Shown: one piece after another, positions 26,996 to 36,571 of the stretch | Position numbering within the stretch: the first letter of the stretch is position 1 | How the letters are laid out: each line of letters opens with the position of its first letter | Assembly: GCA_030148725.1 (NCBI GenBank) | Contig: JASBSU010000057.1 | Coordinates: 1-64,000, forward strand | Direction of reading: 5' to 3' | Length of the DNA: 64,000 nucleotides | Source: Hyphomicrobium sp. | Lineage (GTDB): Bacteria > Pseudomonadota > Alphaproteobacteria > Rhizobiales > Hyphomicrobiaceae | Program-made: the position numbers and the translations under genes | Notes under the pieces: generated by a model | Databases searched by the model: none | What the model saw: the letters and a program-made list of their open reading frames with translations, nothing else | Told to the model about the DNA's origin: nothing

Positions 26996-28396
26996 GTGGC
27001 CGCCTACGATCTGATTGTCATCGGTGCCGGGCCGGGCGGCTATGTGTGCGCGATCCGCGCCAGCCAGCTCGGCATGAAAGTGGCGATGGTCGAGAAGCGC
27101 ACGACGTTCGGTGGCACGTGCCTCAACGTCGGCTGCATACCTTCGAAGGCGCTGCTACACGCGTCCGAGCTTTACGACGAAGCCGGGCATTCATTCGGCA
27201 AGATGGGCATTGGGGTGGAGCCTAAGCTCGACCTTGCGAAGATGCTCACCTTCAAGGACGAGGCGGTGAAGGGCAATACGGACGGCGTCGCGTTCCTACT
27301 GCGCAAGAACAAGGTCGATCATTTCCACGGTACGGGCCGGATCAAGGCGCCGGGGATCGTGGAAGTGACATTCATGAACGGCGAGACGCAGGACGTCGAT
27401 GCAAAGTCGATCGTCATTGCGACGGGCTCGGCGGTGGCGAAGCTTCCGGGCGTCGAGATCGACGAAGAGAGTGTCGTGTCGTCGACCGGCGCACTTTCGC
27501 TGCCCAAGGTACCAAAGCGGATGCTCGTGATCGGTGCGGGCGTGATCGGGCTCGAGCTCGGGTCGGTGTGGCGCCGTCTGGGCGCCGAGGTCACGGTGGT
27601 CGAGTACCTCGATCGCATCCTGCCGGGCACGGACGCGGAAGTTGCGAAGACACTGCAGCGGATTTTGTCGAAGCAGGGCATGATCTTCAAGCTCGGCAAC
27701 AAAGTCACCGGCATCAAGAAGAATGGCGCCGCGCAGGTGGTGACGGTCGAGCCGGCGCAGGGTGGCGAGGCGGAGACCATCGAAGCGGACGTGGTGCTCG
27801 TCGCCATCGGGCGCATCCCTTACACGGAAGGTCTCGGGCTCGGCGACGCCGGTGTGAGCCTCGACAAACGTGGACGTGTCATCGTCGATGAGCACTATCA
27901 ATCGAGCGCGCCTGGCATCTATGCGATCGGCGATGTGATTCAGGGTCCGATGCTGGCGCACAAGGCGGAGGACGAAGGCATCGCGGTGGCCGAGATCCTC
28001 GCCGGTCAGGCCGGGCACGTGAACTACGGCGTCATTCCGGTCGTCGTCTACACCGCGCCTGAAATGGCGAGTGTCGGCAAGTCGGAAGAAGAGCTGAAGG
28101 CGGATGGCGTTGCGTACAACGTCGGCAAGTTTCCGTTCACAGCCAACGGGCGTGCGAAGGCGAACCAGCAGACGGACGGGTTTGTGAAGATCCTCGCCGA
28201 CGCGACGACGGATCGTGTGCTCGGCGTGCACATCATCGGCGCCAATGCGTCGGAGATGATCGCCGAGGGTGCGGTGCTGATGGAATTCGGCGGATCAGCG
28301 GAAGATCTGGCGCGCACCTGCCACCCGCATCCGACGCTCACCGAGGCGGTGAAGGAAGCGGCGCTCGCCGTCGACAAGCGCGCTATACATTTTTGA
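26996..28396 (+). CDS. lpdA: Dihydrolipoamide dehydrogenase (E3)
   Basis: 466-residue FAD disulfide reductase. The FAD motif is [17 protein letters not shown], the redox disulfide is in [15 protein letters not shown], the NAD-binding site is [15 protein letters not shown], and the C-terminal dimer interface carries the catalytic HPHPTLTEA. It reoxidises lipoyl groups of the E2 subunits. The start codon is GTG at 26996 with GGAGAA upstream. It is the last gene of the TCA block and a useful intact contrast to the flavoprotein at 60549. Confidence 0.97.
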   Translation: MAAYDLIVIGAGPGGYVCAIRASQLGMKVAMVEKRTTFGGTCLNVGCIPSKALLHASELYDEAGHSFGKMGIGVEPKLDLAKMLTFKDEAVKGNTDGVAFLLRKNKVDHFHGTGRIKAPGIVEVTFMNGETQDVDAKSIVIATGSAVAKLPGVEIDEESVVSSTGALSLPKVPKRMLVIGAGVIGLELGSVWRRLGAEVTVVEYLDRILPGTDAEVAKTLQRILSKQGMIFKLGNKVTGIKKNGAAQVVTVEPAQGGEAETIEADVVLVAIGRIPYTEGLGLGDAGVSLDKRGRVIVDEHYQSSAPGIYAIGDVIQGPMLAHKAEDEGIAVAEILAGQAGHVNYGVIPVVVYTAPEMASVGKSEEELKADGVAYNVGKFPFTANGRAKANQQTDGFVKILADATTDRVLGVHIIGANASEMIAEGAVLMEFGGSAEDLARTCHPHPTLTEAVKEAALAVDKRAIHF

Positions 28397-28450
28397 TTGG
28401 TGACGCCAGTTTCGAGCAACGTCGCTCAATGACGGTCGAGCGCGTTGACG

Positions 28451-28481
28451 GCCGGCGCTCGCGCCGGGGCGCCTTGCGCCC
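28451..28481. repeat. Intergenic double-hairpin element (REP-like family, copy 3)
   Basis: CCGGCGC-TC-GCGCCGG (28452-28467) overlaps GGGCGC-CTT-GCGCCC (28467-28481). It lies between the convergent lpdA and TraB-like genes and shares the CTT-loop GC hairpin with the copies at 7963 and 14832. Confidence 0.4.
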
Positions 28482-28492
28482 TGGCTGCCGCG

Positions 28493-29527
28493 CTACTCGA
28501 TCGCGGTGACGGTGTAGCCCGCCTTGCGGAACAGCTCGACGAGGCCGAGGTCGCCGGGGAGGTGCAATGCGCCGACTGCGATGAATGCGCCGCCCTCTTC
28601 CAGCAGCGGGCCTGCGACGCTTGCCATTCTGGCGTTGCGCTCGAACAGCAGCTTCTGCTGGAAGCCCGCGAACGCCTCGTCGCCGATGCCACTCTCCTTG
28701 GCGAGCGCGATCTGGAATGGAAGAGCGGCGCTGATCTGGCGCTTCAGGTAGAGCTGCACCAGCGTCTCCATCATGTCGTTGGTGCGGTCTGCGAAGCGGA
28801 GGCTGGAGCGCAGCATGTCGAGCTGCTGCTGCTCGGGCACGGCGGCCAAGGCTTCGATCTGATCGGACAGCGTTTCAAGACCGATGACCGTCTTGCCTTG
28901 CGCCTTGCCGATCTCGGCGATGTGCATGTCGAGGACGCGGGTGCCGCTTTGAACCTTGGCGCGCTCGCAGTCCGAGGTGGAGAGGATCATGGTCACGATC
29001 CACGGCTTGAACAGAGCCGCGAGATCGACCGGCATGCCGGAGCGGCCGATGATCGATTTCACCGTATCGTATTCGGTGTTCGACAGCAGGCCGTCGAGGC
29101 GCCGGCCGTCGGTGAACATGACGAGCGGCGCGGACTTGGCGATGACCGTCGAGGTCGCGGTCTCGGAAATGTCAGAGACTTCGAGCGCGACCGTCTTGGA
29201 TTCCTTCAGCGCCGACTTGACGGCGGGCGACAGGTTGGTGACGCGCTCGTCCGTCAAATGCACGGTCCCGAACAGATAGGACGTCGCGCGGCCGGGCTTC
29301 TCGACCTTCCAGAGAATCGCATCCGAGTTCTTGGCGGCCTTCGCCTCGGCCATGATGCGCTCATAGGCCTGCGGGTTCTTGGTGGCCGTCTCGGCGAGCA
29401 TGTCGACGCCGCTGCACACGGGCGCGGCTGCGTCCTTATCCGGGGCGCGGCTCTTGTCAGCTGCGGCTGCCGGCATTGCGACCGCCACTGCCAGGACGGC
29501 GAACGCGAAACGCGTACGTAGGCGCAT
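28493..29527 (-). CDS. TraB/GumN family exported protein
   Basis: 344 residues. A signal peptide (FAFAVLAVAVAMPAAAADK) precedes a short spacer and a TraB/GumN-type domain that starts AILWKVEKPGRATSYLFGTVHLTDERV, the characteristic G-x-x-H near the N-terminus. The domain ends with EEGGAFIAVGALHLPGDLGLV and LFRKAGYTVTAI, the second conserved GxxHLxG. The family has a proposed metalloprotease-like fold. Its bacterial role is not settled. ATG 29527 was chosen because the signal peptide starts there. Confidence 0.85.
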   Translation of the reverse strand: MRLRTRFAFAVLAVAVAMPAAAADKSRAPDKDAAAPVCSGVDMLAETATKNPQAYERIMAEAKAAKNSDAILWKVEKPGRATSYLFGTVHLTDERVTNLSPAVKSALKESKTVALEVSDISETATSTVIAKSAPLVMFTDGRRLDGLLSNTEYDTVKSIIGRSGMPVDLAALFKPWIVTMILSTSDCERAKVQSGTRVLDMHIAEIGKAQGKTVIGLETLSDQIEALAAVPEQQQLDMLRSSLRFADRTNDMMETLVQLYLKRQISAALPFQIALAKESGIGDEAFAGFQQKLLFERNARMASVAGPLLEEGGAFIAVGALHLPGDLGLVELFRKAGYTVTAIE

Positions 29528-29654
29528 GCTAGGTCTCAACTCCGATGCGGCTTCAGGGATTGCCCTGCTTTTACGCACCGAACCGCCGAAAAAAAGAGGC
29601 AAAATTGCGTCGCCGTTAACCCAGATGGTTCGTGGACCGCCTGTTTGCGGGCTT

Positions 29655-30602
29655 TCAAGAGCGCGGGTGGGCTGCGTCATAAACGGCGAGCAGCCGTTCA
29701 CGGTCGACCTCGGTGTAAGCCTGCGTGGTCGACAGCGATGCGTGGCCGAGCAATTCCTGGATCTGACGCAGGTCGCCACCGGCCGACAGAAGGTGCGTCG
29801 CGAAGGAATGGCGGAGTGCGTGCGGCGTCGCTGTCGCGGGGAGGTCGAGTGCTTCGCGCAGACGCTGCATGGCGAGCTGAATGATGCGCGGTGACAGCGG
29901 CCCGCCTTTGGCGCCACGGAACAATGGTTCGTCGGGCTCCAGCGTGTAGGGGCAGAGGGTGCGATAGCGCGCAACGGCGTCGCGCACGATCGGCAGCACG
30001 GGAACGAGACGCTCCTTGCCGCCCTTGCCGGTGATGCGCAGCACGTCACGGTCGGGGGTTGGCGCGTCGCGCGGCGTGAGGCTCAAGGCTTCAGAGATGC
30101 GCAAACCGCAGCCGTAGAGGAGAAGCAGGACGGCGACGTCGCGGGCGCTGACCCAATCGAGCTCCGCCTCGCCACGCGCTTCGACCACCTCGGCGGCTTT
30201 GACGATGGTGAGGGGCTTTGGGACCGAATGCGGCACCTTGGGCATCGCAAGCTGCAGGATGGCGCGGTTCTCGACGATGTGCCGCGCTTCGAGCCAGCGG
30301 AAAAGCTGACGCAGCGCGGAGAGCGATCGGGCGAGCGAACGGCTGACGGTGCCGGAGCGGCGGCGCGATGCGAGGAAGCCGCGGAATGTTTTCAGTTCGA
30401 GGCGCTGAAGATCGGCCACGCAGGGCGTGTGTCCCAGCTGACCGGCGAGGAACGAGAAGAACTGGCGGACGTCGCGCTCGTAGGCTTCGAGCGTTTTTTC
30501 CGCATGGCCGCGCTCGTGGCGCAGGTAGGCAAGCCAGGATGCGACGGCGCGTTCCAGATCGGCGCCCAGCGGCAGCTCGAGTTCAGCGGTGTCGTCGGTC
30601 AT
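29655..30602 (-). CDS. xerC: Tyrosine recombinase XerC
   Basis: 315 residues. The N-terminal core-binding domain (VASWLAYLRHERGHAEKTLEAY) precedes the catalytic domain with Arg in YGCGLRISEALSL, Lys in GKGGKERLVPV, HALRHSFATHLL, LLGHASLSTTQAY and the nucleophile Tyr in AYTEVDRERLL. XerC acts with XerD at dif to resolve chromosome dimers at division. Length and housekeeping context argue against a phage integrase. Confidence 0.92.
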   Translation of the reverse strand: MTDDTAELELPLGADLERAVASWLAYLRHERGHAEKTLEAYERDVRQFFSFLAGQLGHTPCVADLQRLELKTFRGFLASRRRSGTVSRSLARSLSALRQLFRWLEARHIVENRAILQLAMPKVPHSVPKPLTIVKAAEVVEARGEAELDWVSARDVAVLLLLYGCGLRISEALSLTPRDAPTPDRDVLRITGKGGKERLVPVLPIVRDAVARYRTLCPYTLEPDEPLFRGAKGGPLSPRIIQLAMQRLREALDLPATATPHALRHSFATHLLSAGGDLRQIQELLGHASLSTTQAYTEVDRERLLAVYDAAHPRS

Positions 30603-30625
30603 TTCCCGCTCGCGCGACTTCAGCA

Positions 30626-30646
30626 GATCATGCGTTGCGCATGATC
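30626..30646. repeat. Perfect 9-bp inverted repeat between xerC and cbpM
   Basis: GATCATGCG-TTG-CGCATGATC. It lies in the 83-nt gap downstream of cbpM and just upstream of the xerC start, both on the minus strand. There is no T run, so it is more likely a repeat core or processing hairpin than a terminator. Confidence 0.5.
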
Positions 30647-30685
30647 CGAAGATCCGAGGCTAGCCGATTCGGATGCGGCGAGAAG

Positions 30686-31027
30686 TTAATCGGCGTCGTG
30701 CGACTCGGGTGCTTGAGAGGCGGCGCGCAGGCGTGCTTCGAGATTGTCGATACGGTCGAGCAGCTGCAGCGCCAACGCTACGCCCGGCAGGTTCACGCCG
30801 AGATCGCGCTGCAAGCGATGCGCCTTCTGTACGCGCACGACCGTGGTTGCCGAGAAACGCCATTGTGGCGCTCGGCCGGCTTCGGCCAGGCCACGCGGTT
30901 CGATCACGCCTTCGTCGACGAGCTCCATCACCCATTCGGCATGTACGCGGCAGTTGCGGGTGAGGTCGCCGAGGGTGATTTCCTCTTCGTCGAGGACGAC
31001 GATCTGATGCTTGGTGTCAGCTGGCAT
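30686..31027 (-). CDS. cbpM: Chaperone modulatory protein CbpM
   Basis: 113 residues with a MerR-like helical N-terminus (ITLGDLTRNCRVHAEWVMELVDEGVIEP, then WRFSATTVVRVQKAHRLQRDLGVNLPGVALALQLLDRI). The family binds the J-domain of CbpA and inhibits its co-chaperone activity. The gene begins 3 nt after cbpA on the same strand, the usual cbpA-cbpM order. Confidence 0.9.
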   Translation of the reverse strand: MPADTKHQIVVLDEEEITLGDLTRNCRVHAEWVMELVDEGVIEPRGLAEAGRAPQWRFSATTVVRVQKAHRLQRDLGVNLPGVALALQLLDRIDNLEARLRAASQAPESHDAD

Positions 31028-31030
31028 CTC

Positions 31031-31996
31031 TTACACTCCCAAGCCGGAACGCGGATTGAACGGCAACTCACGCTCCATCTCTTTATACAGCTCTTTGGCC
31101 TTGTCGGTGTCGGCTGGCGGCAGCTCGATCTTCAATACGGCGTTCAGGTCGCCTGGCGGATTGCCGGGAATACCCTTCCCCTTGAGCCGCATGGTGCGGC
31201 CCTTGGTGGAGTTCGGGGGCACCTTGAGCATGACCGCGCCGTCGGGTGTGGGAGCCTTGATGCTGGCGCCGAGCGCGGCCTCCCAAGGCGCAACGGGAAG
31301 ATCGAACGACACGTCCTTGCCTTCGACGCGGAAAACCGGATCGGGCGCGAAGGCGACCTCGAGATAGAGATCGCCGGGCTGGCCTTTGCCGATGCCGGGC
31401 GAGCCTTGTCCAGCGAGCCGGATGTGCTGGCCTTCGCGGATGCCCTTGGGGATCGTGACGTTGAGCGTGCGATCCTTCACAGCGACATGGCCGGTGTCGT
31501 CCAGTTCGGGAACACGCAGCGTGATGTCGCGCTTGGCGCCGGTGTATGCGTCCTTCAGCGGAATGACGATCTTGGCGTGATGGTCTTCGCCCTGCGCGTG
31601 GAACTCGCGACGCTGGAATCCGCTGCGACCGCCGCCGGCACCGCCGCGCGCCCGCGCCTGTCCGAACAAACCTTCGAAGAAATCTGAGAACTGCGACGGG
31701 TCGGCTTCGGTGTAGCCACCGCCGGAGAACTCGAAGCCCTGATCCCAATTGGGCGGCGGGCGGAACTGCTGGCCCTGCTGCCAGTTCGCGCCGAGTTCGT
31801 CATAGGCGGCGCGCTTCTCCGGATCCTTCAAGACCTCGTAGGCTTCGCCAGCGTCCTTGAACTTGGCTTCAGCGTCCGGCTCTTTGTTGACGTCAGGATG
31901 ATACGTGCGCGCCAGCTTGCGATAGGCACGCTTGATGTCGTCCTGCGAGGCCTTTCGGTCGACGCCGAGGATTTTGTAGTAGTCCTTATATTCCAT
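31031..31996 (-). CDS. cbpA: DnaJ-like curved-DNA-binding co-chaperone CbpA
   Basis: 321 residues. The J-domain at residues 1-70 has HPD in [21 protein letters not shown] Gly/Phe-rich stretch ([24 protein letters not shown]) follows, with two C-terminal beta-domains ([31 protein letters not shown]) and no zinc-finger region. It stimulates DnaK ATPase and in some bacteria binds DNA. ATG 31996 ([12 protein letters not shown]) is the conserved start. It is translationally close to cbpM. Confidence 0.93.
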   Translation of the reverse strand: MEYKDYYKILGVDRKASQDDIKRAYRKLARTYHPDVNKEPDAEAKFKDAGEAYEVLKDPEKRAAYDELGANWQQGQQFRPPPNWDQGFEFSGGGYTEADPSQFSDFFEGLFGQARARGGAGGGRSGFQRREFHAQGEDHHAKIVIPLKDAYTGAKRDITLRVPELDDTGHVAVKDRTLNVTIPKGIREGQHIRLAGQGSPGIGKGQPGDLYLEVAFAPDPVFRVEGKDVSFDLPVAPWEAALGASIKAPTPDGAVMLKVPPNSTKGRTMRLKGKGIPGNPPGDLNAVLKIELPPADTDKAKELYKEMERELPFNPRSGLGV

Positions 31997-32217
31997 GGGG
32001 TAGCGCGTTCCTGAGGATGCCGGCGGCAAGCTGCGGAGCGGCAGCTTAGCGCGATGCCTGTCGCTCCGAAGTTAATCTGTGGTATCGGCAAGGCAGAAAA
32101 GTTGCCGTTGCCGTGCGGGCGTCCGCGGCTCAACGCGCCTTCTGAGTGCCGCGCGGGCATCTTAAGTTCCAAAGTTCGATTCGCCGGGTTGAAGTTTCGC
32201 GGAGTTTTCGCGCGCCG

Positions 32218-34443
32218 ATGCAAAGTCTGTTCGAGCCCTTGGGACGCGAAACACCGACCGCCACGCGGCTGGCGCCGGTTGTGCTCGCCGTGGCGCTCGA
32301 CCAGACGTACGACTACATCGTGCCGGACGATGTGGAGATCGAGCCAGGCTGCTTCGTCATGGTGCCGTTCGGTCCACAGAGCCGCATCGGCGTCGTGTGG
32401 GACCGGCCGGTCGGCGAACCGGGCAAGCCGGTAGACCCGAAGAAACTGAAAACGATTACCGCACGTCTCGATGCGCCGCCGCTGCCAGCGCTCACGATGC
32501 GCTTTGCCGAGTGGATCGCGAAGTACACGCTGGCTCCGCTCGGCATGACGGTGCGCATGATGATGAGTGCGCGGGCGGTGTTCGAGCCGCAGAAGCCGCG
32601 CTTCGGGGTGACGCTGGTGGAAGGCGCGCCCGAGCCCTCGCGCATGACACCAGCGCGCAAGCGCGCGCTCGAAATCGCGGCAGACGGCGCGATCCGCGCC
32701 AAGGCGGCTCTGGCGCTGGCGGCGGAATGCTCCACGGCCGTCGTCGACGGGCTCGTTCAATCGGGCAACCTCGTCGAGGTGGCCATTCCGGAGAAGCGGC
32801 CGCCGCAGCCGGACCCGAAGCATCAAGTCACCGAGTTCACCCCGGAGCAGGCTACGGCCGTGGCGACGCTGCAGTCCGCGGTCGACGGCGGAAACTTCTC
32901 CGTGTCGCTGCTCGACGGCGTCACCGGATCCGGCAAGACGGAAGTCTATTTCGAGGCGGTGGCGCGGACGCTGGAACGTGGTCATCAGGCGGTGATCATG
33001 CTGCCGGAAATCGCGCTCACCGATCAGTTCATGCGCCGGTTCAATGCCCGGTTCGGTGCGCCGCCGGTCGAATGGCACTCGGCGCTGTCGGGGCCGGAGC
33101 GCGGGCGCGTGTGGCGCCAAGCTGCCAACGGAGAAGCGCGTGTCATCGTCGGCGCGCGCTCGGCGTTGTTCCTGCCGTTCTCAGATCTCGGCCTCATCAT
33201 CGTCGATGAAGAGCACGATCCTGGCTACAAGCAGGACGACCGCGTGCATTATCAGGCGCGCGACATGGCCGTGGTGCGCGGAAGCCTCGGCGGCTTTCCG
33301 GTGATCCTCGCCTCGGCGACGCCGTCGATCGAATCGCACGTCAATGCGCGGACGGGGCGCTATCGGCATGTCGTGTTGCCGGGGCGCTTCTCGGGCGCGT
33401 CGCTTCCGGACATTACCGCGATCGATTTGCGCATCACGCCACCGGAGAAGGGCAAGTGGCTGGCGCCGCCGCTGGTCGACGCCATCACCCGGACGATGGA
33501 AGACAAGCAGCAGACGCTGTTGTTCCTCAACCGACGCGGATATGCGCCGCTGACGCTGTGCCGGTCATGCGGGCATCGCATCGAGTGCCCTCAATGCACG
33601 GCGTGGCTGGTCGAGCATCGGTTTCGCGGGCGCCTGCATTGCCATCATTGCGGCTTTTCCATTGCGCTGCCGGAGAAGTGTCCAAAGTGCGCCGAGCCCG
33701 GGTCGCTCGTCGCGTGTGGGCCGGGCGTCGAGCGTGTGGCCGAGGAGGTCGCCGAGCGGTTCCCGGATGCGAAGGTGGCGCTATTGTCGTCGGATCTCAT
33801 CCCGGGGCTCACCGAGATGCGCGAGGTGATCCGCAGCATCGAAGCGGGCGGCATCGACATCGTGATCGGCACGCAGATGGTCGCCAAGGGGCACCACTTT
33901 CCAAACCTTGCGACAGTCGGGATCGTCGATGGCGATCTTGGCCTCGCGCAGGGTGCCGATCCGCGTGCCGGTGAGCGCACGTTCCAGCTGCTGCATCAGG
34001 TGACGGGGCGTGCGGGGCGCGCTCTGGCGGAAGGGCGCGGTTACGTGCAGACGCACATGCCGGATCATCCTGTGATGGCGGCGATCATCGCCAGCGATCG
34101 CGAAGCGTTCATCGAGCAGGAAATTCAATCGCGGCGTCGCGGCTTGCTACCGCCGTATGGGCGGCTGGTGGCGCTCGTCATCGCGGCACGAGAAAAGGAA
34201 ACGGCGCAACTCATCGCGCGCGACATCGCTCTTCGCGCGCCGCGTTCGGACAAGATCGAGGTGCTGGGGCCGGCTGAGGCGCCACTGTCGGTGATCCGGG
34301 GCCGTCATCGGTGGCGGCTCTTGGTGAAAGCGCCGCGAGAGATCGACGTGCAGGCTTACCTGCGCGCGTGGATGTCCGAGCTTCCGCCGCTCAAAGGCGA
34401 TGTGCGGGTTACAGTCGACATCGATCCCTACAGTTTCTTGTAA
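32218..34443 (+). CDS. priA: Primosomal replication restart helicase PriA
   Basis: 741 residues. The N-terminal DNA-binding part (VVLAVALDQTYDYIVPDD) is followed by the DEAD-like helicase: Walker A LLDGVTGSGKTEVYFEAV, DEEHD in IIVDEEHDPGYKQ, and SATPS. Eight cysteines for two zincs lie in the insert (CRSCGHRIECPQC, CHHCGFSIALPEKCPKC). It reloads the replisome at collapsed forks. ATG 32218 is the likely start because the family homology begins just after it. In many Hyphomicrobiales priA lies next to atpH; here 3.4 kb of accessory genes intervenes. Confidence 0.94.
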   Translation: MQSLFEPLGRETPTATRLAPVVLAVALDQTYDYIVPDDVEIEPGCFVMVPFGPQSRIGVVWDRPVGEPGKPVDPKKLKTITARLDAPPLPALTMRFAEWIAKYTLAPLGMTVRMMMSARAVFEPQKPRFGVTLVEGAPEPSRMTPARKRALEIAADGAIRAKAALALAAECSTAVVDGLVQSGNLVEVAIPEKRPPQPDPKHQVTEFTPEQATAVATLQSAVDGGNFSVSLLDGVTGSGKTEVYFEAVARTLERGHQAVIMLPEIALTDQFMRRFNARFGAPPVEWHSALSGPERGRVWRQAANGEARVIVGARSALFLPFSDLGLIIVDEEHDPGYKQDDRVHYQARDMAVVRGSLGGFPVILASATPSIESHVNARTGRYRHVVLPGRFSGASLPDITAIDLRITPPEKGKWLAPPLVDAITRTMEDKQQTLLFLNRRGYAPLTLCRSCGHRIECPQCTAWLVEHRFRGRLHCHHCGFSIALPEKCPKCAEPGSLVACGPGVERVAEEVAERFPDAKVALLSSDLIPGLTEMREVIRSIEAGGIDIVIGTQMVAKGHHFPNLATVGIVDGDLGLAQGADPRAGERTFQLLHQVTGRAGRALAEGRGYVQTHMPDHPVMAAIIASDREAFIEQEIQSRRRGLLPPYGRLVALVIAAREKETAQLIARDIALRAPRSDKIEVLGPAEAPLSVIRGRHRWRLLVKAPREIDVQAYLRAWMSELPPLKGDVRVTVDIDPYSFL

Positions 34444-34469
34444 GCGTTCGGCGCGAACGCGTCGCACCA

Positions 34470-35000
34470 TCAAGCAGGGACGTAGGTCAGCCTGATCGTG
34501 TCGTCGTCGATCAAGTCGTGCGCGATGAGGCGGAGCCGCGGTCGCGCTCCGGCAAAGAATGGCTTTCCGCGACCAAGGACGACGGGGTGGAAGTAGAGGC
34601 GATACTCATCGATCAGACCAAGGTCTGTGAGGGATCCCGCCAACGCCGGGCCTGAGACCGAAATCTCGCCCACGAGGTCTTCCTTCAATCCGCGAATCAC
34701 CGTCTCGACGTTGTCTTCAATGACGGTGGCGTTCGGCCCGAGCGTTTTCAGCGAGCGCGAAACGACCCACTTGGGCTGCTCACGCCACACCGCTGCAAAC
34801 TCATGTTCCGCGGGTGACCATTCTGGGTGGTCATCGTCCCAGTAGCGCATCACCTCGTACATGCGGCTGCCGTAGATGCTGCCGGTGAGGTTGCGCACTT
34901 GCTCAATCCAATGACGGAAGAGTTGGGGGCCGGGTGCGAATCCCTGATGGTCGACGAAGCCATCCAATGACAGGTTCATTCCGAAGACGATCTTCGCCAT
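34470..35000 (-). CDS. Dihydrofolate reductase family protein (RibD C-terminal-like)
   Basis: 176 residues. KIVFGMNLSLDGFVDHQGFAPGP at the N-terminus, LTGSIYGSRMYEVMRYW, VVSRSLKTLGPNATVIEDN, and ISVSGPALAGSLTDLGLIDEYRL match the RibD-C/DHFR-like family of small reductases often annotated YyaP/YwjB. The substrate is unknown. ATG 35000 is preceded by GGGAA at good spacing; an ATG at 35018 is the alternative. It is convergent with priA. Confidence 0.85.
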   Translation of the reverse strand: MAKIVFGMNLSLDGFVDHQGFAPGPQLFRHWIEQVRNLTGSIYGSRMYEVMRYWDDDHPEWSPAEHEFAAVWREQPKWVVSRSLKTLGPNATVIEDNVETVIRGLKEDLVGEISVSGPALAGSLTDLGLIDEYRLYFHPVVLGRGKPFFAGARPRLRLIAHDLIDDDTIRLTYVPA

Positions 35001-35366
35001 GCGATTCCCGCAACCCATCCGTTTGAGCCGATCTTACGTAGGCGAGGGCCTTTCGCGAGCCGCAATCCTAAAGTGCCCACTAGCTGGTTGGCGCTGGGAT
35101 TGGTCATCGTGCGCCGGCGTTCACTCCCAGGTGCGTGGCAAAAGCGGCACTAGTTGCGATAGCTCGCAGTGAACTCACTGCGTGTCGAATGCCGATTCCG
35201 TTGTGAAGGGTCTCACGCTGAATTAGTTTCAGAAGTTGGATAAACAGATGCGCTCTTTTCGCTGACGAGGTGATGCGACCTCTTTTTGAGAGGATGGTTC
35301 TAGAGCTTTTGGGAATATCCGCAGACGGGTGACACCATTTTTTGAGACCGGTGGTCGAAGCAAACC
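35001..35366. other. Intergenic stretch, no gene seen
   Basis: 366 nt between divergent genes, with somewhat lower GC than its surroundings. I see no protein-like ORF and no strong hairpin with a T run. It probably carries the promoters of both neighbours. Confidence 0.5.
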
Positions 35367-35753
35367 ATGAAGTACATCGTGCCGATCGCTGTGATCGGAA
35401 TCTTTTTGCTGCAATTCAGCGGCGCCGTTCCGCAGGCGAGCGTCGGGGGTGCGATGACGCTTGCGTTGGGATTTTCCATCGCGGCCGCGGCGGTCGGGAT
35501 TTATGAGGCGTGGTCAAAGAGGCGGGGTGTGCTCGGCTGGCTCCTCAGCATCGTCGTCGCGTTCGTTGGCGGTGTCCTCATCGGCGGCATGATCGGCAGC
35601 TTCGTTCTGGATCTGGTGATGACGCTCGTGAGCTTCGAAGGCGCCTTGGCAGGTTCCGGACATCCGCTGCTGTACATCATGCTCGCAGTGCAGATGCTCT
35701 TCGTGCTTTTCGGCGCCTGGATCGCGCTGCAGCTCGTGAACAAGCTGCGTTGA
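35367..35753 (+). CDS. Small membrane protein with four hydrophobic segments, unknown
   Basis: 128 residues. Hydrophobic segments lie at about 3-20, 27-45, 56-85 and 98-122 (for example GWLLSIVVAFVGGVLIGGMI and LLYIMLAVQMLFVLFGAWIAL), with a basic loop SKRRG between the second and third. There are no catalytic motifs. No family recognised. A hairpin terminator follows. Confidence 0.65.
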   Translation: MKYIVPIAVIGIFLLQFSGAVPQASVGGAMTLALGFSIAAAAVGIYEAWSKRRGVLGWLLSIVVAFVGGVLIGGMIGSFVLDLVMTLVSFEGALAGSGHPLLYIMLAVQMLFVLFGAWIALQLVNKLR

Positions 35754-35772
35754 TTTCAATCGTCTAGGAGCG

Positions 35773-35796
35773 GCCGGACCTTGGGGGTCCGGCTTT
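35773..35796 (+). terminator. Rho-independent terminator
   Basis: GCCGGACC (35773-35780) pairs with GGTCCGGC (35786-35793) around TTGGG, followed by TTT. It lies between the convergent membrane protein and PadR genes. Confidence 0.7.
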
Positions 35797-35813
35797 GGGC
35801 ATCGACGTAACGC

Positions 35814-36425
35814 TTATGCGTTCCGCAGGTCCTTGGCGGCGCGCATCAAGATCTCGACGATAGCAGTTTCGGCATCGGCGTCTTTGGCCAGCTGCTTGGC
35901 GGCGGCATCGCGGAGATTGTCGATCGCGGCGCCGACGAGCTTGGGCAGTTCGGGTCCTTCGTCGCGGTCGTGCTCGCGGCGCCGACGGGCGAACTTTTCG
36001 CCAATCGCAGACAGACGCTCCAAGATCATATCCGCAAGCTGGCGGTTCTCTTCCAGGTACGTACGGCCGGCGTCCGTGATGGCGTAGGTTTTCTTGGCGC
36101 CCTCGCTTTCGGCGCTGGCGTATCCCGCTTCCTCGAGGAAGGTCAGGGTGGGGTACACGACGCCGGGGCTCGGGCTGTAGAAGCCGCTGGTTTTTTCCTC
36201 GATGAGCTTGATGAGCTCGTAGCCGTGACGGGGCTGGGCCTCGATCAGCGCCAGGGTGAGAAGCTTGAGGTCGCCGTGGGCCAGCATGCGGCCGATGCGG
36301 AACCACTCGCGGTCTCCCCGGTCGTGTCCGTGCCCATGGCGACCGCCGTGGCCGCCGCCAAAGCGGCCGTGGCGCGGGGCCGCCCAACGCCCCCGGTGTT
36401 CCCGATGATCTCTCATTCCAAACAT
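35814..36425 (-). CDS. PadR-family transcriptional regulator with His-rich N-terminus (YqjI-like)
   Basis: 203 residues. The first 45 residues are rich in His, Gly and Arg (RHGRFGGGHGGRHGHGHDRG), followed by a PadR winged-helix domain (LAHGDLKLLTLALIEAQPRHG, YELIKLIEEKTSGFYSPSPG, VVYPTLTFLEEAGYA) and a C-terminal dimerisation helix. The order His-rich extension plus PadR domain is that of E. coli YqjI, a nickel-responsive repressor. Metal sensing here is inferred. ATG 36425 was chosen because the homology starts there. Two palindromic AT-rich sites lie upstream. Confidence 0.85.
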   Translation of the reverse strand: MFGMRDHREHRGRWAAPRHGRFGGGHGGRHGHGHDRGDREWFRIGRMLAHGDLKLLTLALIEAQPRHGYELIKLIEEKTSGFYSPSPGVVYPTLTFLEEAGYASAESEGAKKTYAITDAGRTYLEENRQLADMILERLSAIGEKFARRRREHDRDEGPELPKLVGAAIDNLRDAAAKQLAKDADAETAIVEILMRAAKDLRNA

Positions 36426-36448
36426 GATTTTCGTCCGTTGTTGACTTC

Positions 36449-36497
36449 GATATATCTTTAGATAGGACGATTTTAGATGTAGCTCAAGATATATCTT
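36449..36497. promoter_or_regulatory. Candidate operator pair for the YqjI-like regulator
   Basis: A perfect 12-bp palindrome AAGATATATCTT (36486-36497) lies about 20 nt from GATATATCTTTAGATA (36449-36464), which contains TATCT-TT-AGATA. Both sit between the divergent regulator and VOC genes. AT-rich dyads of this kind are typical PadR-family binding sites. Confidence 0.6.
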
Positions 36498-36571
36498 TTG
36501 GCGTGGGCGGCTTGAGGGAGCGAATCGGGTGCTAACGACGTTGCGTCGCCATCGCCTCAAGGAGATCTGCC

